Source: Embleya sp040629175 (GTDB lineage Bacteria > Actinomycetota > Actinomycetes > Streptomycetales > Streptomycetaceae). From it: DNA of 64,000 bases. The notes under the pieces are model-generated. The model saw only the letters and a program-made list of their open reading frames with translations. It did not search any database and was not told the origin of the DNA. This document shows, in pieces, positions 49,903 to 59,206 of this stretch. Position 1 is the first letter of the stretch; each line of letters starts with the position of its first letter. The DNA lies in contig NZ_JBEXUX010000022.1 of the NCBI RefSeq assembly GCF_040629175.1, positions 79,269 through 143,268 of the forward strand, read 5' to 3'. A program made the translations under genes and the position numbers.

Positions 49903-51171
49903 ATGAGCACCAACCAGCCCGGACAGGCTGCCACGCAGTCCGGAAACTCCTTCGGTGAACTGCCGAAGATCATCAGCGTCGATGACCATGTCATCGAGCC
50001 GGCACACCTGTTCGAGCGCTGGTTGCCGAAGAAGTACCACGAGCGTGGACCCAAGCCGGTCACCACCGGCATCGGCACGCTCGAGTACACCGGCGCGAGC
50101 TACAAGATCACCACCGACCCGAACGGTCCGCCTGCCGACTGGTGGTTCTACGAGGACCTGCGCTTTCCGTACAAGCGCAACATCGCCGCCGTCGGCTTCA
50201 GCCGCGACGAGATGACCCTCGAAGGCATCACCCGCGGCGAGATGCGCCCCGGGTTGTACGACCCGGCCGAGCGGCTCAAGGACATGGACGTCAACCATGT
50301 CGAAGCCTCGTTGTGTTTCCCGACCTTCCCGCGGTTCTGCGGCCAGACCTTCTCGGAGGCCGCGGACAAGGAGGTCGCGCTCGCGTGTGTGCGTGCCTAC
50401 AACGACTGGATGGTCGAGGAGTGGTGCGGCGACTCCGGCGGTCGGCTGATCCCGCTGATCATCATCCCGCTGTGGGACGTGCAGCTCGCGGTCGAGGAGA
50501 TCAAGCGCAATCGTGCCCGGGGCGTCACCGCGGTGTGCTTCAGCGAGATTCCCGCGTTCCTCGGTCTGCCCAGCATCCACACCGGTTACTGGGACCCGTT
50601 CTTCGAGGTCTGTGCGGACCTGGGCGTGACGATCAACATGCACATCGGCTCGTCCTCGACGATGCCGGCCGCGTCGCCGGACGCCCCCGCGGCGGTGCAG
50701 GCGTCGCTCAGCTTCAACAACGCGATGGCCTCGATGGCCGACTTCATCTTCGCGGGCGTCCCGGCGCGCTTCCCGAAGATCAAACTGGCCTACTCCGAGG
50801 GTCAGATGGGCTGGATCCCGTACGCCCTGGAGCGGATGGACGACGTCTGGCTGGAGCACCGCGCGTGGGCGGTCACCGGTGAGGTGCTGCCCGAGGCGCC
50901 GTCGTACTACTTCCGGCGGAACATGTTCGCGTGCTTTTTCCGGGACCGGCACGGGGTGAACTCGCTCGACGTGATCGGCGAGGACAACGTCACGTTCGAG
51001 ACCGACTACCCGCACGTCGACTCCACGTGGCCGCACACCAAGAAGATCGCCGAGGAGCACCTGGCCGGGCTGGGTGCGGAGACGGTCTACAAGATCATCC
51101 GGGGCAACGCGATCCGGATGCTCGACCTCGACTTCGACAAGGACCGGGTGGCTTCGGTCGCGGCGGTCTGA
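49903..51171 (+). CDS. amidohydrolase family 2 (TIM-barrel metal hydrolase)
   Basis: A 422-residue protein of the Amidohydro_2/ACMSD-like group. The first metal motif, DxH, is in VDDHVIE (about 28-31). Later ligands are seen in NMHIGSS (about 247) and ETDYPHVDSTWP (about 368, the last Asp and His). Such proteins hydrolyse or decarboxylate ring-derived acids, and members with this pattern are frequent in actinobacterial steroid and aromatic clusters. GGGAGGGG precedes ATG 49903. A hairpin follows 10 bases after the stop. Confidence 0.88.
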   Translation: MSTNQPGQAATQSGNSFGELPKIISVDDHVIEPAHLFERWLPKKYHERGPKPVTTGIGTLEYTGASYKITTDPNGPPADWWFYEDLRFPYKRNIAAVGFSRDEMTLEGITRGEMRPGLYDPAERLKDMDVNHVEASLCFPTFPRFCGQTFSEAADKEVALACVRAYNDWMVEEWCGDSGGRLIPLIIIPLWDVQLAVEEIKRNRARGVTAVCFSEIPAFLGLPSIHTGYWDPFFEVCADLGVTINMHIGSSSTMPAASPDAPAAVQASLSFNNAMASMADFIFAGVPARFPKIKLAYSEGQMGWIPYALERMDDVWLEHRAWAVTGEVLPEAPSYYFRRNMFACFFRDRHGVNSLDVIGEDNVTFETDYPHVDSTWPHTKKIAEEHLAGLGAETVYKIIRGNAIRMLDLDFDKDRVASVAAV

Positions 51172-51180
51172 TTCGGCGGG

Positions 51181-51250
51181 TGAACACCCGGCGCCGTCGT
51201 GGCCTCGCCGCGGTCGAGTGCGGTGCGGCGACTCGGCGCCCGGGTGTTCA
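51181..51250 (+). terminator. long hairpin after the amidohydrolase
   Basis: 51181-51196 pairs with 51234-51250 apart from one bulged base, with a 37-base loop. It could end or weaken transcription into the SDR gene. Confidence 0.6.
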
Positions 51251-51353
51251 TCGGTTCAGCGGTAAGGGGCGGCTCGTCGGATCCCGGCGGGCCGCTTCCG
51301 AGGTATTCCGACTCGCGTCGGCACACGTCGTCAGCACACCGGAGGGGCCTGGA

Positions 51354-52262
51354 ATGAGTGGGATCTGCGAGGGGCGCGTCGTCATCGTCACCGGTGCCGG
51401 CGGCGGCATCGGGCGCGAGCACGCGCTGGCGTTCGCCCGTGAGGGCGCGCACGTGGTGGTCAACGACATCGGCGCCTCGCGCCAGGGCGACGGGCGTTCG
51501 CTCGGTCCGGCCCAGCAGGTCGTGGCCGACATCGAGGCGCTGGGCGGCAAGGCGGTCATCAACGCGGACGACGTCGCCGACTGGGCGGGCGCGGAGCGGC
51601 TGGTGCAGACCGCCATCGACACGTTCGGTCGATTGGACGTGGTGGTCAACAACGCGGGCTTCCTGCGCGACCGGATGTTGGTCTCGCTCGGCGAGGACGA
51701 GTTCGACGCCGTGGTCCGGGTGCACCTCAAGGGCCACTTCGCGGTGATGCGCCACGCGGGCGCGTACTGGCGCGCGCAGGCCAAGGCGGGCGCGACGATC
51801 GACGCGCGGCTGATCAACACCACCTCCGGCGCGGGCCTGATGGGCTCGGTCGGGCAGGGCAACTACGCGGCGGCCAAGGCCGGCATCACCTGTCTGACCC
51901 AGATCGCCGCGGTGGAGATGGGCCGATACGGCGTGACCGCCAACGCGATCGCGCCCGCCGCGCGGACCCGGATGACCGAGGAGGCGATGCCGGACATGGT
52001 GCGCAAGCCCGAGGACGGCAGCTTCGACTTCTACGACCCGGCGAACATCTCGCCGCTGGTGGTCTGGCTCGGTTCGGCGCAGTCGCGCGAGGTGACCGGG
52101 CGGGTGTTCGAGGTCGAGGGCGACAAGGTCTCGGTGGCGACCGGTTGGCAGCACGGTCCGGAGGCGAGTGCGGGCCGTCGGTGGGAGCCGGCCGAGCTCG
52201 GTCCGGTGGTGGCGAAGCTGCTCGACGAGGCGCCGACGCCGACGCCCGTGTACGGGGCCTGA
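51354..52262 (+). CDS. SDR oxidoreductase (3-hydroxyacyl-CoA dehydrogenase type)
   Basis: A 302-residue SDR of the HSD17B4/FabG-like type. The cofactor loop is TGAGGGIGREHA (about 12), and VVNNAGFLRDRM follows. The active-site Ser is in NTTSGAG (about 157), and the YxxxK motif is in NYAAAKAG (Y about 171). It ends with an extension (~30 residues) of the HSD17B4 kind. It most likely oxidises a 3-hydroxyacyl-CoA in beta-oxidation. GGAGG lies about 8 bases ahead of ATG 51354. Confidence 0.9.
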   Translation: MSGICEGRVVIVTGAGGGIGREHALAFAREGAHVVVNDIGASRQGDGRSLGPAQQVVADIEALGGKAVINADDVADWAGAERLVQTAIDTFGRLDVVVNNAGFLRDRMLVSLGEDEFDAVVRVHLKGHFAVMRHAGAYWRAQAKAGATIDARLINTTSGAGLMGSVGQGNYAAAKAGITCLTQIAAVEMGRYGVTANAIAPAARTRMTEEAMPDMVRKPEDGSFDFYDPANISPLVVWLGSAQSREVTGRVFEVEGDKVSVATGWQHGPEASAGRRWEPAELGPVVAKLLDEAPTPTPVYGA

Positions 52263-52372
52263 GTTCCGCCTTCTCATCCGGTCATCCGGCTTTCGGCTTT
52301 TCGGTCCTGTGGCCGGTGGGCCGTGCGGTTGCCCGAGCATTCGACCTTTCGTCCGACAGGGAGTCGAGAACC

Positions 52373-53560
52373 ATGGACCTCCGGTATACCGAGGCCGAGG
52401 AGAGTTTTCGCGCGGAATTGCGCGCGTGGCTCGACCGGGCCATTCCGTTGCTGCCGGCCAAGCCCGACCGCAACGACTGGCCGGGTCGGCGGGCCTACGA
52501 CACGGCCTGGCAGCGGTTGTTGTTCGAGGCCGGCTACGCGGGTCTGCACTGGTCGGTCGAGGCGGGCGGCAAGGGGGCCACGCCGACCGAGCACCTGATC
52601 TTCCTGGAGGAGACCGAGCGGGCCGGCGCGCCGTACGTGGGCGCGAACTTCGTCGGCCTGCTGCACGCCGGACCGACCATCGACGCGGCCGGCACCGACG
52701 AGCAGCGGCGCCGGTATCTGCCGGGCATCCTGCGCGGCGACGACGTGTGGTGTCAGGGCTTCTCCGAACCCGGCGCGGGCAGCGACCTCGCCTCGCTGCG
52801 CACCCGGGCGGTCCGCGACGGTGACGACTACGTCGTCAACGGCTCGAAGATCTGGACCTCGCACGCGGAAGTCGCGGACTACTGCGAGATGTTGGTACGC
52901 ACCGACCCGGACGCCCCGAAGCACAAGGGGATCACCTGGCTGATCGTGCCGATGGACACGCCGGGCATCACCATCCGTCCGCTGGAGACGGTGATGGGTA
53001 CCTCGGAGTTCGCCGAGGTGTTCTTCGACGACGTGCGGGTGCCGGTGGCGAACCGGGTCGGCGAGGAGAACGACGGTTGGCGGGTCACCATGGTCACGCT
53101 GTCGTTCGAGCGGGGTACCGCGTTCGTCAGCGAGGTGGTCGCCTGTCAGCGGTTGCTGCGTGAACTCGCGGCGCTGGCCAAGAAGGTGACGCGGCGTCAG
53201 GCAAGTGCCTGGGACGACCTCGCGCTTCGGCGCGAACTCGGGCACCTGACCGCCGAGTTCGAGGCGCTGTGGGCCTTGACCAAGTGGAACGTGTCCGAGG
53301 CGCAGCGCTCCGGGGTGCCGGGGGTCGGCGGTTCGGTGTTCAAGCTGCGGTTCTCCGAGACGAAGCAGAAGGTCTACGACCTGGCGCACCGGCTGCTCGG
53401 CCGCGCGGCGCTGGCCGTGGACGACGTCGCGGGGCTGCCCAGCGGCTCGTTGATGGACGAGCGGCTGTCGTCGCTGTCGTACACGATCGCGGCGGGCACG
53501 TCGCAGATCCAGCGCAACATCGTGGGCGAGCGCATCCTCGGCCTGCCGAAGGAACGGTGA
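52373..53560 (+). CDS. acyl-CoA dehydrogenase (first of a pair)
   Basis: A 395-residue FAD-dependent dehydrogenase. WCQGFSEPGAGSDLASL (about 124) and the FAD contact loop KIWTSHAEVADY are typical. The C-terminal SYTIAAGTSQIQRNIVGERILGLP matches the family end (SYTIAAGTSQIQRN and after). GTSQI replaces the more common catalytic Glu region, so which residue acts as base is not certain. AGGGAG lies 9 bases before ATG 52373. It is followed by the second dehydrogenase after 6 bases; the two probably form one alpha2beta2 enzyme as in steroid side-chain oxidation. Confidence 0.92.
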   Translation: MDLRYTEAEESFRAELRAWLDRAIPLLPAKPDRNDWPGRRAYDTAWQRLLFEAGYAGLHWSVEAGGKGATPTEHLIFLEETERAGAPYVGANFVGLLHAGPTIDAAGTDEQRRRYLPGILRGDDVWCQGFSEPGAGSDLASLRTRAVRDGDDYVVNGSKIWTSHAEVADYCEMLVRTDPDAPKHKGITWLIVPMDTPGITIRPLETVMGTSEFAEVFFDDVRVPVANRVGEENDGWRVTMVTLSFERGTAFVSEVVACQRLLRELAALAKKVTRRQASAWDDLALRRELGHLTAEFEALWALTKWNVSEAQRSGVPGVGGSVFKLRFSETKQKVYDLAHRLLGRAALAVDDVAGLPSGSLMDERLSSLSYTIAAGTSQIQRNIVGERILGLPKER

Positions 53561-53566
53561 TCGGGC

Positions 53567-54553
53567 ATGGATTTCCAACTGAGCGAGGACCAGCGCGATC
53601 TGCGGTCCGGCGTACGGGAGTTCTGCGAGGGCCGGTTCGGCCGGGAGCGGATGCGGGCGCTGGTGGACACCGCGCCGGTGCCCGGGATGGTGGACCGGGC
53701 GTTGTGGCGGGAGTTGGCCGAGACCGGGTTCTTCTCGCTGCGGATCGCGGAGGAGGCGGGTGGCGTCGGGCTCGGGATGGCCGAGGCGGCGTTGGTGTAC
53801 GAGGAGGCGGGTCGGGTGTTGCTGCCCGGGCCGCTGGTGGCCACGCACCTGGCGGCTTCGCTGCCGGGGGATCTGGGCACGGACGCGGCGGCCGGCGACG
53901 CGGTGGTCGGGGTGGTCGAGGGTGATTCCTGGCCGCTGCTGATCGAGCATCTGGACGCGCTGGATTGTTTGTTGGTGCTGACGGACGAGGGCATTCGACT
54001 GGTCGACCCGCGGGTGGTGCGGGGCACGGCGGTGGCGCATCCGGTGGATCCGTTCACGCCGGTGACCGCAGTGGACGCGCTGCCGGCGGGCGAATTGGTG
54101 GCCGACGCCGCGGTCGCGGAGCAGTGGCGCCGGATCGGCGCGGTGCTCACGGCGGCGCTCCAGCTCGGGATCGCGGGACGGCTGACCGAGTTGGCCACGC
54201 AGTATGCCAAGGAGCGCGAGCAGTTCGGTCGGGTGATCGGCGGGTTCCAGGCGGTCAAGCACCTGTGCGCGGACATGCTGGTGCGCACCGAGTTGGCGCG
54301 GGCGGCGGTGTACGCGGCGGCTGTGACGTTGGACGACCCGGCGGTGGGCGACGCGGAGATCGCGGTGCTCACGGCCAAGGTGATGGGCGACGACGCGGCG
54401 ACGCGCAACGGCAAGGACGCCACGCAGGTGCACGGCGGGATGGGGTTCACCTGGGAGGTGGACGTGCATCTGTACCTGAAGCGGGCCTGGGTGCACGCGA
54501 CGCAGTTCGGCGGGGCGGAGGAGAACGAGGAGGCGTTGGCGGGGACGCTGTAG
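53567..54553 (+). CDS. acyl-CoA dehydrogenase (second of the pair)
   Basis: A 328-residue, shorter dehydrogenase-fold protein. FAD-binding in the middle domain is poorly kept (an Ala/Val/Asp-rich stretch replaces it). The C-terminal domain is clear: KEREQFGRVIGGFQAVKHLCA (split at FGR), and TQVHGGMGFTWEVDVHLYLK. This pattern of one full and one degenerate subunit is typical of heteromeric acyl-CoA dehydrogenases in actinobacteria. It starts 6 bases after the first subunit's stop and ends at a strong hairpin. Confidence 0.9.
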   Translation: MDFQLSEDQRDLRSGVREFCEGRFGRERMRALVDTAPVPGMVDRALWRELAETGFFSLRIAEEAGGVGLGMAEAALVYEEAGRVLLPGPLVATHLAASLPGDLGTDAAAGDAVVGVVEGDSWPLLIEHLDALDCLLVLTDEGIRLVDPRVVRGTAVAHPVDPFTPVTAVDALPAGELVADAAVAEQWRRIGAVLTAALQLGIAGRLTELATQYAKEREQFGRVIGGFQAVKHLCADMLVRTELARAAVYAAAVTLDDPAVGDAEIAVLTAKVMGDDAATRNGKDATQVHGGMGFTWEVDVHLYLKRAWVHATQFGGAEENEEALAGTL

Positions 54554-54604
54554 GACCCGCGTCGGCCGGGTCGGGCTTCGGCTCACCCGGCGGCGTCGCG
54601 CCGG

Positions 54605-54640
54605 GCGCGGGCGGCTTTCCGGATCGGAGGCCGCCCGCGC
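54605..54640. terminator. bidirectional terminator
   Basis: GCGCGGGCGGC (54605-54615) pairs with GCCGCCCGCGC (54630-54640), 11 bp, between the dehydrogenase and methyltransferase stops. Confidence 0.75.
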
Positions 54641-54644
54641 CGGC

Positions 54645-55448
54645 TCACGGGCGGGCGGATCGCCGGATGCGCACGATGTCGTGGTCGTGGCCGATGGAGA
54701 AGCCGGCGCCGTCCGGGTCGGCGAAGTGGGTCAGCACGTACCGTTCGAGGTCCTCGTGGGTCGGGCGGGCGTCCAGCTCGGCCAGATTCGGGACGTTCGC
54801 CATGAACTCGGCCACCGCGAGGGTGTCGGCCCGGTTGTCGGAGTGAAAGCGCACGGGCAGGGTCTCGACGGTGCAGGACTCGACGAGGTCCTCGTGGCCC
54901 GTGCGCAGCGCGTCGGTGGTCGCCGCCAGGTCGAAGCGGATGCCGAAGAAGTGCCGGACCAGTTGCATGCACTCGCTGTTCGGATTCTGGAGCGCCAGGA
55001 CGAGTTCGCCGCCCGGCCGGACCCAGCCCAGGAACCGTCGGACGGTGGGCAACCACTGCGACTGCGGCAGGTAGTAGAGCATGTGCGAGCACAGCGCGAA
55101 GTCGGCGAGGGTGCCCGGGTTCGCCGTCTCGACGGGATCGGGCAGCACCCGGGCGTCCGGGCAGGCCCGGCGGAGGGCGTCGCGCATGTAGCTGCCGGGT
55201 TCGATGGCGATCGTGTGTTCGAAATAGCCGCCCACATGCCGGGTGGTCGTCCCGGACCCGGCGCCGATGTCGAGGAACACCCAACGGTGGGGCAGTTGTT
55301 CGACCAGGGCGCTCAGGTGGGCGTGGGTCACGGCCTTCTCGTCCGACCCCGCGAGGAAGAGTTCGAAGGCTCGGCGGTAGTCGTCCCCCGCGACGTCCAG
55401 GATGCGGATCGGGTCGGACGGATCGGCTTCGGTCGGGGGCAACGCCAT
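54645..55448 (-). CDS. class I SAM-dependent methyltransferase
   Basis: A 267-residue methyltransferase. Motif I is VFLDIGAGSGTTTRHVGG (about 59), the acidic strand end is IAIEPG, and motif IV is ADFALCSHMLYYLP. The N-terminus resembles histamine N-methyltransferase-like proteins (DDYRRAFELFLAGSDEKAV). The substrate is a small molecule, otherwise unknown. CAGGAGG lies about 10 bases ahead of ATG 55448. It faces the catabolic genes and lies behind the decayed transporter. Confidence 0.85.
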   Translation of the reverse strand: MALPPTEADPSDPIRILDVAGDDYRRAFELFLAGSDEKAVTHAHLSALVEQLPHRWVFLDIGAGSGTTTRHVGGYFEHTIAIEPGSYMRDALRRACPDARVLPDPVETANPGTLADFALCSHMLYYLPQSQWLPTVRRFLGWVRPGGELVLALQNPNSECMQLVRHFFGIRFDLAATTDALRTGHEDLVESCTVETLPVRFHSDNRADTLAVAEFMANVPNLAELDARPTHEDLERYVLTHFADPDGAGFSIGHDHDIVRIRRSARP

Positions 55449-55610
55449 GTCGGTTCGGCCTCCTGACGAGGAAGACTTCGCTGGTTGTGGGCGGGTCGGG
55501 GGGCGCTGGGCGGGTGATGGTGCACGGGTGGGCCGCGCTGCGCCGGGTGAATCGCGGTGCGCCGGGCGGGCGGGTGCGTTGCGCAGCACGCTACGGGATG
55601 CCCGCCCGGG

Positions 55611-56291
55611 TCAGCCGGATGCCGGGACCTTCGTGCGGGTCGTGGTCGTGGGCGTGTTCGGGACGTGCGGGCGGCCGGGCCACCGGAAGGTCCGGCCGGT
55701 GTCGAGGGCCGGCGCCGGCACCAGGATCGAGCGGACCTGGAAGGTGTCGATCAGGACGCCGAGGGCGACCGGGGTGCCGATCTGGATGAAGGCGACCTGG
55801 GGTGCCGTAGTCGGCGTGGCGAAGGTGGCGGCCAGGACCGCGCCGGCGCCGGTGATCACGCCGCCGGTGGCGGTCGGGCCGGTCGGTACGGCCGATTCGT
55901 GGGCGCGATGTTCGGATTCCTCGCGGATCCGGGAGATCAGGAAGATGTTGTAGTCCGCGCCCAACGCGACCAGGAACAGGAAGCCGACCAGCATGACCTG
56001 TACGTCTATCGCCGGGAAAGTCCAGGACGTGCCAAAACAGTTGCCGGCTCAGGCCCAGGGCGGCGGCGTAGGACGGCAGCACGGTCGCCATCAGCAACAG
56101 CGGGGCCATTCGAGGGTGGCGTCGTCGTGGGTGTCGTTCGCGCTTGGGGACGGTGCGGCGGTGGCCAGGGTGATGGCGCCGGCGATCAGGATCAGCCAGA
56201 CGAGCAGCACGAGTCGGACGTGACGCCTGCCCTCGGCGGGGGCGGTGGACCGGTTTCGGGCAGGGGAGGCCGACTTGCCTGTGCGGAACAC
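55611..56291 (-). pseudogene. MMPL/RND-family transporter remnant
   Basis: Pieces of an MMPL exporter (normally ~700 residues) remain in the right order. A GTG start at 56291 with AGGAGA gives about 45 residues including helix 1 (RLVLLVWLILIAGAITLA). A large internal deletion follows near 56100. Then come MAPLLLMATVLPSYAAALGL and FWHVLDFPG. The reading then shifts by one base near 56015 to AIDVQVMLVGFLFLVALGADYNIFL (given here as AIDVQVMLVGF and LVALGADYNIFL) and on to ATFATPTTAPQVAFIQIG. Deletion plus frameshift mean no working protein. Confidence 0.85.
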
Positions 56292-56647
56292 GGGATGTTC
56301 TCCTCGTGGGTGGATGAGCGCGCTCGTGAAGACACGTCCTCGCGGACGTGGGGCGCGGTCTCCGTGATCCGGGCCGTCGAGCTGCAACTCGACGGCCCGG
56401 AGTTGTTCGGGGCCGGGTGCCGGCCGGGGCTCAGGTTTCGGTGGGCGAGCCCGCCGGGGGCTCGGGGAACGCGAGGAAGCGGGTCAGGACGGTGCGGGCC
56501 TCGGGGGGCGGGTGGTGGTGGGGTGCCGGGAGGCTTCGGGCCCGGTGAGGTGGATCGTGCCGGTTGGGGGTCCATTGACAGTTCTCGGGTCTGCGGATAT
56601 TTCTGACTGGTCGTCAGATCAGCGTGGGCAGCAGCAGGGAGCCAGTC
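56292..56647. other. 356-base divergent region, one operator, no gene
   Basis: GC-rich spacer between the transporter remnant and the SDR gene. Apart from the CTGAC-N5-GTCAG site near its right end nothing was seen. Confidence 0.4.
56603..56617. promoter_or_regulatory. CTGAC-N5-GTCAG operator, SDR gene
   Basis: CTGACTGGTCGTCAG, 31 bases ahead of ATG 56648. Same arms and spacing as the sites at 47448 and 49815. Confidence 0.65.
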
Positions 56648-57427
56648 ATGGAGCGCGACTTCGAGAGCCGGACCGGAGCGGTCGTGGTGGTCGGCGCGGG
56701 CGGCGGGATCGGTGCTGCGATCTGTCGGATGTTCGCCGAGCGCGGCGCGGATCTGGCGGTCACCTATCGCAACGGGGCCGCCGCGACCGAGGCCGTGGCC
56801 GAGCAGGCCAGGTCCGAGCACGGCCGGCGGGCCCGGGCGTGGCAGGTCGATCTGACCGACGCGGACGCGGTGGCGACCTTCGTGGACGCGGCGGCGAAGG
56901 AGTTCGGCGGGGTGCACACGGTGGTGTACGCGTCCGGGCCGCACGTGCCGATGGTGCACCTGAGTCGGGTCACCCCGGCCCAGTACCGCGAGCAGCTCGA
57001 CGGCGACGCGGCCGCGTTCTTCAACCTGGTGCACCCGTCGCTGCCGCACCTGCGCGCGGCGGGCAACGGCAGCCTGGTCGCGGTCACCACGGCGGCGACG
57101 AGCCGATTCCCGGTTCGGGACGGGCTGTCCTCCTGTACCAAGAGCGCGGTCGAGGCGATCGTGCGCGGCATCGCGGCCGAGGAGGGCCGATTCGGGGTGC
57201 GGGCGAACAGCGTCGGCCCGGGCATGCTCACCGACGGCATGGCCGCGCGGCTGATCGACAGCGGCGACCTGGACGAGCGCGCGCTGGACGTCGCGCGGGG
57301 CAACATCCCGCTGCGGCGCTTCGGGCGGGCGGCGGACATCGCCGAGGCGGTCTGCTTCCTGGCCTCGGACCGGGCGGGCTTCATCAGCGGTCAGAAGCTG
57401 GATGTGGACGGTGGCTACGGCGTGTGA
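56648..57427 (+). CDS. SDR-family protein with altered catalytic residues
   Basis: A 259-residue SDR. The cofactor loop is VVGAGGGIGAAI (about 14), and the C-terminal end is FISGQKLDVDGGYGV. At the catalytic site the YxxxK motif reads SSCTK: Lys is kept but Tyr is Ser. The Ser 13 residues ahead is Thr (VTTAATS). So ordinary hydride transfer by the Tyr is unlikely. AGGGAG lies 6 bases before ATG 56648. It carries the shared operator. The last 20 bases of the gene are the first copy of a 34-base tandem repeat. A scaffold, binding or changed-mechanism role is possible. Confidence 0.85.
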   Translation: MERDFESRTGAVVVVGAGGGIGAAICRMFAERGADLAVTYRNGAAATEAVAEQARSEHGRRARAWQVDLTDADAVATFVDAAAKEFGGVHTVVYASGPHVPMVHLSRVTPAQYREQLDGDAAAFFNLVHPSLPHLRAAGNGSLVAVTTAATSRFPVRDGLSSCTKSAVEAIVRGIAAEEGRFGVRANSVGPGMLTDGMAARLIDSGDLDERALDVARGNIPLRRFGRAADIAEAVCFLASDRAGFISGQKLDVDGGYGV

Positions 57428-57508
57428 CGACGCCGCGCGGAGCGGTGGCCATGGTGTCCGACGACGTCTCGCAAAGCGGTGGCCACGGTGTCCGACGAAG
57501 CCGCGCAA
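57407..57508 (+). repeat. 34-bp tandem repeat, three copies, derived from the SDR gene end
   Basis: 57441-57474 and 57475-57508 differ at only six positions. 57407-57440, the last codons of the SDR gene plus its stop, is a more diverged first copy. It looks like duplication of the gene end. Confidence 0.75.
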
Positions 57509-57602
57509 AAGTTTTCCGTTGTGGATGTCGAGAACGCGTGGCCTGCTCCGTCCCAGGGGCGAAGGTGACCAGAATGGGTCGCCCCGGCACCAGGAGAACA
57601 CC

Positions 57603-58006
57603 ATGGCCAAGTACTTGCTGCTCAAGCACTACCGAGGCGCCCCGGACGCGGTCAACTGCGTGCCGATGGACCGGTGGACGCCGGAGGAGGTCTCGGCCCA
57701 CGTGCAGTACATGAACGACTTCGCGGACCGGCTGAAGGAGACCGGCGAGTTCGTCGACGCCCAGGCGCTCGCCCCCCAGGGCGCGTGGGTCCGTTACGAC
57801 GGCGAGGGCCGCCCGCCGGTCACCGACGGACCATTCGCCGAGACCAAGGACCTCATCGCCGGCTGGATGGTGATCGACGTCGACACCTACGAGCGGGCCG
57901 TCGAGCTGGCCGGGGAACTGTCGGCCGCCCCCGGGGCGGATGGCAAGCCGATTCACGAGTGGCTCGAGGTGCGCCCGTTCCTGGGCTCCTCGCCGACCGT
58001 CACGGA

Positions 58007-58010
<4 letters not shown>
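57603..58010 (+). CDS. YCII/DGPF-domain protein, partner of ECF42 sigma
   Basis: A 135-residue protein of the YCII-related fold with the DGPF motif in VTDGPFAETKDLIAGW (about 77). Proteins with this domain are the standard partners of ECF42-type sigma factors and have no anti-sigma structure; their role is unclear. AGGAG precedes ATG 57603. The stop overlaps the start of the sigma factor as GTGA, so the two are translated together. Confidence 0.9.
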
Positions 58011-59164
<1,154 letters not shown>

Positions 59165-59206
59165 CCGGTCCTCGGCGAGTGCCCCGGCCCGGCGTTTCGC
59201 CCCGGG

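Noticed and set aside
52274..54586. 770-codon minus-strand frame across the acyl-CoA dehydrogenases
   Set aside because: Shadow of two clear dehydrogenase genes.
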